Source: Nitrospira defluvii
GTDB taxonomy: Bacteria; Nitrospirota; Nitrospiria; Nitrospirales; Nitrospiraceae
Reading direction: 5' to 3'
Assembly (NCBI GenBank): GCA_011525625.1
Contig: WYAX01000024.1
Coordinates: 1 to 64,000, forward strand
Length of the DNA: 64,000 nucleotides
The notes under the pieces are model-generated. The model had not been told where the DNA came from, searched no databases, and worked only from the letters and a program-made list of their open reading frames with translations. The translations under genes were made by a program, and so were the position numbers. Below are positions 53,544 to 60,803 of the stretch, one piece after another (the first letter of the stretch is position 1; each line of letters opens with the position of its first letter).

Positions 53544-54253
53544 GCCGCTGGAAGGAGTTCCGGCGGGAGCCAGTCGCCGGGGAATGGACTAGGAAGCAGA
53601 AGCGGGGGTATCACCGGGTGCGGTCCCTGCTGTGGTTCTGGGAATGCCACCAGTTCCAAGTGCTGTGGGTGACACTTTCCACGGCAGAAGGCGGGGATGC
53701 GGAGAAGTTGACCTATCACCACAAGCAACTGCGCCAACGGATCGAACGCCAGCTCGGGTTTCAGGGCTTGGAGTATTACCAGGTCCGGACGGAAGAAGGT
53801 CATGGCGTGCTCCATATCTTCTGGGCCTGGCGGGTGCCGGACGGGGAACGTTCGCGGCGTTTCTGGATCTCGCAGGAATGGCTCTCGGCGCAGTGGCAGG
53901 CCCTCCACGGGGCTCCAGTCGTCTGGATCAAGGCCTATCAGCCCAGCCATCGTTCCCGGAATCGTCTGAGCCGCTATGTGATCAGCCAATATGTTCAGGA
54001 TCAATGCGGCTACGTGAATATGTGTTGGTCCTGGAAACGGTCCCTCGGCTTCCCCATCAGTCGACTGTGGGAAGAGATGCGGAATCAATGGGTGAGCCGG
54101 AACGTCTATCGCCGGATCAGAGGCGAGATTGAAATCCCAAAGATCGTCTTCCTCAAGACCTGGGAGGATCTGCTCTCGGGGCATCCAATTTGGTTCAGTG
54201 GCACCATTCTGCAGCTCGTATTGGGGAAGGGGCTCGTCTATCAGGAGGTCTAG
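53540..54253 (+). CDS. Rep-like protein (possible rolling-circle initiator)
   Basis: A 237-residue protein whose layout resembles HUH-type replication initiators of small plasmids and filamentous phages: VLWVTLSTAE (motif I-like), YHHKQLRQRIERQLG, EYYQVRTEEGHGVLHIFWAW (at the HUH position, but the second His is not conserved), VVWIKAYQPSH, then NRLSRYVISQYVQDQ with Tyr at the catalytic spacing and a Trp-Ser-Arg-like ending. The missing HUH His makes activity uncertain. It is coupled to the HTH gene. Confidence 0.45.
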   Translation: MSRWKEFRREPVAGEWTRKQKRGYHRVRSLLWFWECHQFQVLWVTLSTAEGGDAEKLTYHHKQLRQRIERQLGFQGLEYYQVRTEEGHGVLHIFWAWRVPDGERSRRFWISQEWLSAQWQALHGAPVVWIKAYQPSHRSRNRLSRYVISQYVQDQCGYVNMCWSWKRSLGFPISRLWEEMRNQWVSRNVYRRIRGEIEIPKIVFLKTWEDLLSGHPIWFSGTILQLVLGKGLVYQEV

Positions 54254-54255
54254 GC

Positions 54256-54498
54256 ATGATCTGGCATCGGTGTAGCCTCAAACTGCCAAGCCTCTTTGGC
54301 CCTACTTATTGCGGACGGGAAGCGACCACCTATGACCGGGCGAGAAAAGCTTGGCTGTGTCCTGAACATACGAAGGAACGGCTGTGTGAATTCTGCCAAT
54401 TCGAACGGGCGTGGGTACGGTTTTGTTATCCGGAGAAGGAGGTGACGTGCGAAATCTGGCTCTGTGTGGACTGTGCGGGACTGACGGGGCGACGGTGA
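54256..54498 (+). CDS. Small Cys-rich protein of the island core
   Basis: An 80-residue protein with AGGAGG 7 nt before the ATG. Cysteines pair as CPEH, CEFC and CVDC, suggesting one or two zinc sites. It is the last gene of the HTH-Rep operon. The family is unrecognised. Confidence 0.6.
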   Translation: MIWHRCSLKLPSLFGPTYCGREATTYDRARKAWLCPEHTKERLCEFCQFERAWVRFCYPEKEVTCEIWLCVDCAGLTGRR

Positions 54499-54705
54499 CA
54501 CGTTCTAATCAATATCTCCCTGTCACCCGTCCATTATCCGTCACGGGTGAGAGGGAACAATGCTCCTTCATTGTAAGGCGGCGATGCGGTAGCTTGGCCG
54601 CCATTCTGGTGGATCGTGGATTACAGAGGCCAGGGAAACACAACAGGATACTGAAACCATGGGGAGATTGGTTACGCGAAGATTCCGCCCAACGAGGCCG
54701 CCCGG

Positions 54706-54760
54706 CCGTTCCGGACCACTGGACCGGACGGCCGGGGGGATCGGGGGCGCAGCCCCCGCT
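54706..54760. other. Paired GC-rich hairpins downstream of the Rep-like operon
   Basis: The 370-bp gap 54499-54868 has no gene. Near 54706-54733 CCGTTCCGGACC can pair with GGACCGGACGG, and 54744-54760 is a perfect CGGGGGC-GCA-GCCCCCG hairpin. This may be a terminator or, given the Rep-like gene, a replication or nicking site. Confidence 0.4.
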
Positions 54761-54868
54761 TCACTTGATCTATATGGTCAAAGTAGGACAAAGACGGCCA
54801 ATACTTCAAGCACGTCATGGTATAAGACACTTAAATGATCGTAACGACGGTTTACAGATAGGATCGAC

Positions 54869-55747
54869 ATGAAGATACTCATGTTAATCGTGACTGTTTT
54901 CATTGTTGCCTCGGCCTATGCCGAAGATATCCCCGAAAATGCCCACAAGAACATGCGTAGTAATGGCTGGGACTGTAATAAAGGGTACCACCGATCTGGT
55001 GATGGCTGTGTCCGTGTGATCATTCCAGAAAATGCCCATCTCAACCTTTACGGGAATGGCTGGGACTGTAATAAAGGGTACCACCGGTCTGGTGATGGCT
55101 GTGCCCATGTGATCATTCCAGAAAATGCCCATCTCAACCTTTACGGGAATGGCTGGGACTGTAATAAGGGGTACCACCGGTCTGGTGATGGCTGTGTCCG
55201 TGTGATCATTCCAGAAAATGCCCATCTCAACCTTTACGGGAATGGTTGGGATTGTGACAGAGGCTTCGCGCGTTCGGAAGCAAGGTGTACCATCGTCCAA
55301 ATCCCCCGGAATGGAGAGTTAGATTTCACAGGCCATTCGTGGAGGTGCTTGCGGGGATATGAGCGCGACGGGAATGTGTGCCGCCCATTCACAATTCCCG
55401 AGAATGCGGTAATGCGGCTAGATGGTAATGGGTGGATATGTAATCTCAGGTTCAAGCGTTCAGGCAATGAGTGCGTAGCTATGACAGAGCAAGAGATAGC
55501 ATTTCAGAATTTATTAATAATGCGGGCGAGGGCATGCGGCAAAAGTTACAACTACGATGTGTCGGGTTACTGTGGCGGCGAGTACGTATACGGAAACGTC
55601 GATGCCTGCTCACAGAGTAAGGAGGTTACAGGCCACGTAACTTTTGATAATGGCGCGGAAATGGACTTTACGGGTGAATGGATAAGCAAAGGTGAAATTG
55701 AAGGAACGGATGGGTTTGGGAACTCCTGCGATCTTGAGGTTGATTAA
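54869..55747 (+). CDS. Secreted tandem-repeat Cys protein
   Basis: A 292-residue protein with signal peptide (MKILMLIVTVFIVASAYA). About six repeats of roughly 29 residues follow, with consensus IPENAHLNLYGNGWDC, then GYHRSGDGC, each with two conserved Cys. Repeats 1-4 are nearly identical and the later ones diverged. A unique C-terminal domain (residues about 205-292) has further Cys. The module occurs in exported bacterial proteins of unknown role; a disulfide-linked extracellular protein is inferred. The gene is lower in GC than the host. Confidence 0.8.
   Translation: MKILMLIVTVFIVASAYAEDIPENAHKNMRSNGWDCNKGYHRSGDGCVRVIIPENAHLNLYGNGWDCNKGYHRSGDGCAHVIIPENAHLNLYGNGWDCNKGYHRSGDGCVRVIIPENAHLNLYGNGWDCDRGFARSEARCTIVQIPRNGELDFTGHSWRCLRGYERDGNVCRPFTIPENAVMRLDGNGWICNLRFKRSGNECVAMTEQEIAFQNLLIMRARACGKSYNYDVSGYCGGEYVYGNVDACSQSKEVTGHVTFDNGAEMDFTGEWISKGEIEGTDGFGNSCDLEVD
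54934..55245 (+). repeat. Tandem coding repeats of about 87 bp
   Basis: Three to four nearly identical 87-bp units encode the IPENAHLNLYGNGWDC modules. Near-identity at synonymous positions shows recent duplication or gene conversion. Confidence 0.85.
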
Positions 55748-55802
55748 GCTCTAAACCTTGAATGCTGAATAGCTATAAGATGTAGTCCCAGGTCTAGAAA
55801 AG

Positions 55803-56814
55803 ATGGCTAAAATAACCCGCGCTCTTCGTTTCATGAGGAAAGCTGAGGCGGCATTGCTTTCCTCGATCGAAGTTTATAATCGACCTACGTTTGCCTACCG
55901 CGAAGAAACATTTGCAATCTTGGCGTTAAACGCGTGGGAACTCCTCCTGAAGGCTAAGCTCCTTGAACAGCACAAGAACAATGCACATTGCCTATACACT
56001 TTGGAGCCAAAGAATATTAAAGGTGGCAAGCAATCCAAAAAACTTTACATAAAAAGAAATCGGTCAGGTGCTGCCCTAACCCACAGTTTATGGAAAACTA
56101 TTTCTGAGTTGGAAGACAAAACCGCAGTAAGGGTTGACGCTGCCATTAAGGCAAATCTTGAGGCGCTAACGGCAATCCGTGACAATGCTGTTCATTTCGT
56201 AATAGCCAGTCCACAGCTTGGAAAGCAAGTACTTGAGATAGGTAGCGCGGCAGTACGAAATTTTGTCGAACTTTCTCGTCAATGGTTTCAGCATGATCTT
56301 TCCGGACGGCATTTCTTTTTAATGCCAATCGGGTTTGTCGATGCGCCGCATTCTGCCATGGCAATAGAACTCTCTCGTGACGAATCTCGGCTTATCTCGT
56401 ACCTCGCACAACTCTCACGGAATACCGCCCAAGGGCCGGCTAGTCCGTTTAACGTAAATCTTGAAGTGAACCTATCATTTAAGAAGAGCAAATCGGCCAC
56501 GGCGCTTGCATTATCGATTACGAATGACCCCAGCGCTCCGCCTGTCTCCATAACCGACGAGGATTTTAGAAAAATTTATAAATGGACCTATCAGCAGTTG
56601 ATGGATCAGCTTAAAAAAACGGTATTCAGACTTCAAAGTTAACGACAAGTTTACCGGCATTAGAAAGCCGCTTATGGTCGATCCAAAATTCGTAAAGGCT
56701 AGGTATCTCGATCCCGAAAATCTAAAAAGCGGGAAAAAAGATTTTTATAATCCAATAATCCTCGGTGAGTTCGACAAGCATTACACGAGGAAGGCAAGCT
56801 CTTCGATCATCTAA
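55803..56814 (+). pseudogene. DUF3644-family gene interrupted by a frameshift at an A7 run
   Basis: The first frame (55803-56642, 279 residues) matches DUF3644 (FAYREETFAILALNAWELLLKAKLL; ALTAIRDNAVHF) and stops at KKTVFRLQS. From the AAAAAAA run at 56613-56619 the other frame continues the family C-terminus: RYSDFKVNDKFTGI, VDPKFVKARYLDPENL, KSGKKDFYNPIILGEFDKHY, ending at TAA 56812-56814. Removing one A restores a protein of about 336 residues. It is either a mutation, a sequence error, or a slippage-regulated gene. DUF3644 proteins are often found in defence or mobile regions. Confidence 0.8.
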
Positions 56815-56978
56815 ATTTTCTCCTCGTCCCGATTTTGCTCCTGAGTGGAATTTTCGTCTGTGACGAAGAGGGTGTTGTTATTGTTATGATCGAAAACGCT
56901 TGGTGGAAGCGGGATTGATGGATGGAGAATACCTAGAGATATGCCATTATTTCACGGTTGTGGTTGATCTGGAGGTTG

Positions 56979-57971
56979 CTAAAAGTCGACAGCTGGAAGT
57001 TGCCCAAATAGATTCTCAGGTGTTTTCTCCTCGGATAGTGTAACTAAAGACGGATCAGCTATGTGGGAAATATGGTCTTTCTTGTATTCAAACAAGACCA
57101 AGTTTTCTCCGTAGTGATGTGGGCTACGAAATAAAATGCCCATGTACCCTTCGTGCTTTAAACAATCCGATATGAACCGCGGGACGAAATATTCCGGTTT
57201 CCAGCCAGCTGCTCTTTCTACTGGTCGAGCGAGTACATTTGTGTACGCGAGCCCGAATAGCAGTTCGGAGATGTCATCGGTATCCAGGAAATCTTTGCAT
57301 AGTAGAGCTATATTGGATAGATCCTTGAGCTCAAACTCTTGAACCCAAGTCAGTCCTCCAGATTTGCCGAGAATTTCACGAGCCGCATTTTCTTTCGTAT
57401 CTGAAAGATAGAAAACTTGCTGACCAAAGTGATTGTAACGGCCTTCCGGAATAGCGACGATCTTGGGATCTGGTGGATAAAGATCACTAGTTGACAGCAG
57501 TCGACTGTCTTCAACTTTTCTGGCTCGATACCACCTTCGGCTTGGCAGTTGTTCTTTTGAGAGAGTTTTAATTTCTTTGACTATTTCAGTTCCCAGGGGA
57601 TGAAGCAACCCGAGGTAAGGATACGATTCGAGATGCTTCGCAAACTCCTCGAATCTTGGTGAATAGGTGTCATACCAGCTGTTCCATAATCGCTCTTCGT
57701 TAAGCTCATCTTCTGTCGGCATGCCTACATCGCAAGTAATATCAAGCTCTGCTCCGCAAGTACTGCATGTCAAACCTCTTGCGACTTGGTCCTGAAATCG
57801 CTCTGGGATATTTAGTTCACCCAGGAAATCAGGCATTGAATACTGAACCCCTCTGACCCAGATGCATTCGCCTGCTTCAAAGGGTTGGCATGTTACACAG
57901 TACTTTTGATTAGACTGTGCAATTTCGATGTAATCTTCTAAAGTTTTTTTCTTCCTGGGCCTTTTCGACAT
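56979..57971 (-). CDS. RES-domain protein with N-terminal Cys-rich region
   Basis: A 330-residue protein. The N-terminal part (about 24-90) has Cys pairs (CVTC, CSTC) suggesting zinc. The C-terminal RES domain has the hallmark Arg (RWYRARKVED, about 145-154), Glu within GRYNHFGQQVFYLSDTKENAAREI, and Ser in GILFRSPHHYGENLVLF. RES toxins degrade NAD+ and kill or arrest cells. Here the partner is not an Xre antitoxin but the HEPN-like protein encoded upstream on the same strand (49-bp gap). Confidence 0.82.
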   Translation of the reverse strand: MSKRPRKKKTLEDYIEIAQSNQKYCVTCQPFEAGECIWVRGVQYSMPDFLGELNIPERFQDQVARGLTCSTCGAELDITCDVGMPTEDELNEERLWNSWYDTYSPRFEEFAKHLESYPYLGLLHPLGTEIVKEIKTLSKEQLPSRRWYRARKVEDSRLLSTSDLYPPDPKIVAIPEGRYNHFGQQVFYLSDTKENAAREILGKSGGLTWVQEFELKDLSNIALLCKDFLDTDDISELLFGLAYTNVLARPVERAAGWKPEYFVPRFISDCLKHEGYMGILFRSPHHYGENLVLFEYKKDHISHIADPSLVTLSEEKTPENLFGQLPAVDF

Positions 57972-58020
57972 TTTTCGGCCTTATTCGACGCTGCTAGATG
58001 GATCTGTGATGATTGGTCCT

Positions 58021-58572
58021 CTAGTCATCTTCATACATCCATTTTGCGTCATCTGGTACTTCCCAATGCGGCATCTTTGCCTGTTTGCGCACTGTTGGAA
58101 GTATTCGATTAATCTCTGCGATAAGCGCCCCCACATCGAATACGTCGCCCCAAAATCCGAGAGTGCGTGATTCATGGTCGTACTGCCGAAACAGTCCAAG
58201 GTATCCTTTGGGGCCAGGTTTTCCATAACACATATCCGCAAAATTATGGCCGAGACTTTTGTTCCACCATCGGTCTAGCCGTTCGTCGAAATGCTCATAG
58301 TGATTACGCATCGTGACATCTTTTAACGGTGATTCTTCTGTTACGCTTAGACTGTCTCGGAGCGGTTTTCTTGCTTGAGTGTGCTTCCCCCGAATTCCCC
58401 ACAAAGCCTTGGAGATGTTTGCCGCAGCAGTGAGTAGGTTTTGTACGCCACAAAAAAGAATGGTGTTATCTCGTTTTCTGAAGCCATCCTCTATTTGCTG
58501 TTCGGCCTGAATAGCAAATAGACACTGAAGTAAAACCTGACGCTGGAATACACGCATTAGGTACAATTGCAT
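58021..58572 (-). CDS. HEPN-like protein paired with the RES gene
   Basis: A 183-residue helical protein with MRNHYEHFDERLDRWW, which contains the R-x4-H signature of HEPN ribonucleases or HEPN fold proteins, and an upstream helix (FCGVQNLLTAAANISKALWG). The adjacent RES gene and island location suggest a toxin-antitoxin or abortive-infection pair. Whether it is the effector or the neutralising partner cannot be told. ATG 58572 is the likely start. Confidence 0.6.
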   Translation of the reverse strand: MQLYLMRVFQRQVLLQCLFAIQAEQQIEDGFRKRDNTILFCGVQNLLTAAANISKALWGIRGKHTQARKPLRDSLSVTEESPLKDVTMRNHYEHFDERLDRWWNKSLGHNFADMCYGKPGPKGYLGLFRQYDHESRTLGFWGDVFDVGALIAEINRILPTVRKQAKMPHWEVPDDAKWMYEDD

Positions 58573-58780
58573 CACAGATTCTCATTGATTCGTGTTTTGC
58601 ATAGTCATCGAAAGCAGATATCGAAGGCGCACCGAGAGTTAACGGACGGCTTGGGAATGGAGACATGAGCGGGACTTAATGGGCAATTTCATCAGACTCT
58701 TTTCCGCGTTGACTGAAAGCGGAGTTGGTCAATTGAGATGACATGTGAGGCGAAGTTTATTGCCTAGCACTGTTTCATCT

Positions 58781-59089
58781 TTATTCGGGAAATTCCCAAA
58801 AAGCACGGTGTGGATCGTCGGACTCGGATGCTGGTTTCCTAATGGAGCATCGATAGTCGTCTCGCTGCGCCTTAGTGTGGTTAGGAGACACCCATACTGG
58901 CTTTCCCCAATCAGGAGTTCGCCTGCCTCCATAAACGTCATGCGTTCGTATAGTTTCGATCCATGTTTCTATTCGGTCAGATGGTGGTACGTCTGAAGAC
59001 GGATCAATCGGGGCGTTTATTGTAGATTCTCCACTTACCCACCCTCGCGGGGTGAGGTGCCACACTGTGCGCTCGACTTCAGTTCCCAT
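58781..59089 (-). CDS. Hypothetical protein
   Basis: A 102-residue, Trp/Pro-rich soluble protein (ERTVWHLTPRGWVSGEST; VWVSPNHTKAQRDDYRCS). It has no recognised family. It lies 25 bp downstream of the HigA-like antitoxin on the same strand and may be co-transcribed with it. The 58573-58780 stretch before the HEPN gene has no gene. Confidence 0.55.
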   Translation of the reverse strand: MGTEVERTVWHLTPRGWVSGESTINAPIDPSSDVPPSDRIETWIETIRTHDVYGGRRTPDWGKPVWVSPNHTKAQRDDYRCSIRKPASESDDPHRAFWEFPE

Positions 59090-59114
59090 TCTTTACTTTG
59101 CTACCTTAGATTAC

Positions 59115-59414
59115 TCATCTGCAGCAGGTTACCCGGCATTCAGTTGGACTTAACTCCAATTTTCCCTTGAGAGCTTCAAGGATACGGATCAGAGTTCCGA
59201 AGGCAGGCATGTACGCGCCACTCTCCAGGCGGGCAATCTGAGGTTGTTTCATGCCGGTCATACGGGCGAGTTGCGATTGACTCAGCCCTCGTTGTTCGCG
59301 AAGCTTGGCCAATTCCACAGCAATCGTTACTTCTCGTTCAGCCTCGGCGAGATCCTGTGCAAATGCTGGTTTTTTCTCAATGCGTTCGGTGATGTACTGT
59401 CGATGGGTTTTCAT
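59115..59414 (-). CDS. higA: HigA-like antitoxin (Xre HTH)
   Basis: A 99-residue Xre-family DNA-binding protein: ELAKLREQRGLSQSQLARMTGMKQPQIARLESGAYMPAFGTLIRILEALKG. It follows the toxin gene with an ATGA overlap, the toxin-first order of HigBA. It probably binds the palindrome in the promoter at 59769-59797. Confidence 0.9.
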   Translation of the reverse strand: MKTHRQYITERIEKKPAFAQDLAEAEREVTIAVELAKLREQRGLSQSQLARMTGMKQPQIARLESGAYMPAFGTLIRILEALKGKLELSPTECRVTCCR

Positions 59415-59761
59415 GGGTCATACCTCTTTAATACGTCGGCATATCGTTTTTCGGCCAATGCAATGTCTGATTCCTTTAGCCGTTGTGTTTTCTTTTGCAC
59501 GGCATGAAGGATCACAAACTGTTGCCCCACGATAGCTCCATAAAAGAACCGATACTCATTCCCTGACCATTCCGGCCGTAACTCCCAAATCTTTCCTCTG
59601 ACATGCTTGGCGATTGAAGTAGGAAGCTGTGTGCCATTGGTTTCGAGAAGGGTGATATAGGCCAAGCATTTCGCCCTCGCTTTGTCGGACTGTTTATCCA
59701 GGAAGGTTTCTATCGGACTGTCCCCATCTCCCGTTTCATAGTAAAGAACCGTCCAGGGCAT
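59411..59761 (-). CDS. higB: HigB/Gp49-like RelE-superfamily toxin
   Basis: A 116-residue toxin of the phage-derived Gp49 type (IWELRPEWSGNEYRFFYGAI; FVILHAVQKKTQRLKESDIALAEKRY). RelE-superfamily members cut mRNA at the ribosome. ATG 59761 is chosen because the strong promoter just upstream predicts a transcript starting at or within a nucleotide or two of this codon; earlier in-frame codons lie in the promoter. Confidence 0.88.
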   Translation of the reverse strand: MPWTVLYYETGDGDSPIETFLDKQSDKARAKCLAYITLLETNGTQLPTSIAKHVRGKIWELRPEWSGNEYRFFYGAIVGQQFVILHAVQKKTQRLKESDIALAEKRYADVLKRYDP

Positions 59762-59768
59762 AACGGGA

Positions 59769-59797
59769 AATATAACAGTTATGTTATCGTGCGTCAA
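59769..59797 (-). promoter_or_regulatory. higBA promoter with operator palindrome
   Basis: On the minus strand TTGACG (59792-59797), a 17-bp spacer and TATATT (59769-59774) form a near-consensus promoter. ATAAC-ATAACT-GTTAT is an inverted repeat spanning the spacer and -10. The expected start falls at the higB ATG. Confidence 0.7.
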
Positions 59798-59849
59798 ATG
59801 AATCCGTTGTGAAAAGCGTTGTGAAATGAGCGAGGAAAAGGGTCGATTT

Positions 59850-59875
59850 CACTCCCGGTTTTACTCCCGGTTCGC
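59850..59875 (+). promoter_or_regulatory. Putative integrase arm-type site (right)
   Basis: Identical over 26 bp to 51381-51406, in the same orientation, and followed by two degenerate GCTCCCRATT units. It lies about 140 bp inside attR. The remaining 59876-60013 has no gene. Confidence 0.6.
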
Positions 59876-60013
59876 TCCCAATTTTGCTCCCGATTGCCAG
59901 TCCAACCTAATCCTACTTAGTCCCACCTGCAAGGAAGATTTTCGCTTGGTTTAGCATTCGTTTAGGCGATACAATCAGAGTGAATCTTTATTAATATCAT
60001 TGGCTTCTGGTGG

Positions 60014-60076
60014 GCCTTCTAAGCTGAGGGTCGTTGGTTCGATTCCAACCGGGCGCACCACAAAATCGATAGGTTG
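60014..60076 (+). repeat. attR: partial tRNA-Arg duplicate
   Basis: Repeats the tRNA-Arg 3' half with four changes. Two of them (C to T and G to A in the T-arm) are compensatory, so the T-stem still pairs. It lacks the 5' half and cannot be a functional tRNA. Confidence 0.9.
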
Positions 60077-60218
60077 GGACGAAACGCCTTCCACAAATCC
60101 TCCCCCGCTCCCGGTGAGACTCCCACCTGGCTCTGTCGGCATGGCGTGAAGCAGACGTCTCGTGAGTGATTCCTTCCTTCTCGGGCTCCTATGCGAGATC
60201 GGTAGAGAAGGGTCGGGG

Positions 60219-60377
60219 CTAGGCAGCTTTCAGATCGTGGTCGCTGACCTTCTCTGTCTGAGCAGCGCAGAAGTCGCGCTCGGAATCGATCAGATGAGTG
60301 ACCAGGACCTTCAACACCGTCCAGATAATCGGAATGGCGAACAATATGGCGAACAGAATGAATTCAGCAGCGAACAT
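60219..60377 (-). CDS. Possible small single-membrane-helix protein
   Basis: A 52-residue frame from ATG 60377 encodes one membrane helix (FILFAILFAIPIIWTVLKVL) and a polar tail. It has no ribosome-binding site. The surrounding gap 60077-60803 shows no other coding signal. Confidence 0.3.
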   Translation of the reverse strand: MFAAEFILFAILFAIPIIWTVLKVLVTHLIDSERDFCAAQTEKVSDHDLKAA

Positions 60378-60803
60378 GCTTGAAGTGTAGCGCGTCCTGG
60401 GCGGGTGGCAAGCAGGAGCGAACGGCGAACCACTGCGAACAGTGCAGGCATCGGCGTGGCCATTGTCACCCCACGTCCCGGCTAAAATCTTCGCAAGGGC
60501 CGATGGTTTCTCCGTGCGAGCGTGAATGGACTGAACGTACGGAGGAGAGGTATTGGCGGTCAGGCTCCTGGAGGGCAGAGGGGAAGATGGTGGTGAAGGA
60601 TGTCGGAGCCCGATCAGGTTGCCCACAATTACTGAGAGTCATGAATCCCACGTACTCATAATCCACGAGACATTTTCTCCTTGTTCTACGCTATTTTGGT
60701 CGGTATCCTTCACCGTAAGCATCGCGCCTAGTCACACCCGTGCCCGCTGGGCCTTCGCAGCTGAGAGGGCACGGGGCGCATCACTTTCCACCCTGTGCCT
60801 GAC

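Noticed and set aside
54934-55245. CRISPR-like array
   Set aside because: The units are contiguous, in frame and encode protein modules without spacers.
60014-60076. Additional tRNA-Arg gene
   Set aside because: Only the 3' half is present; the 5' acceptor and D-arm are missing, so it is an attachment-site remnant.
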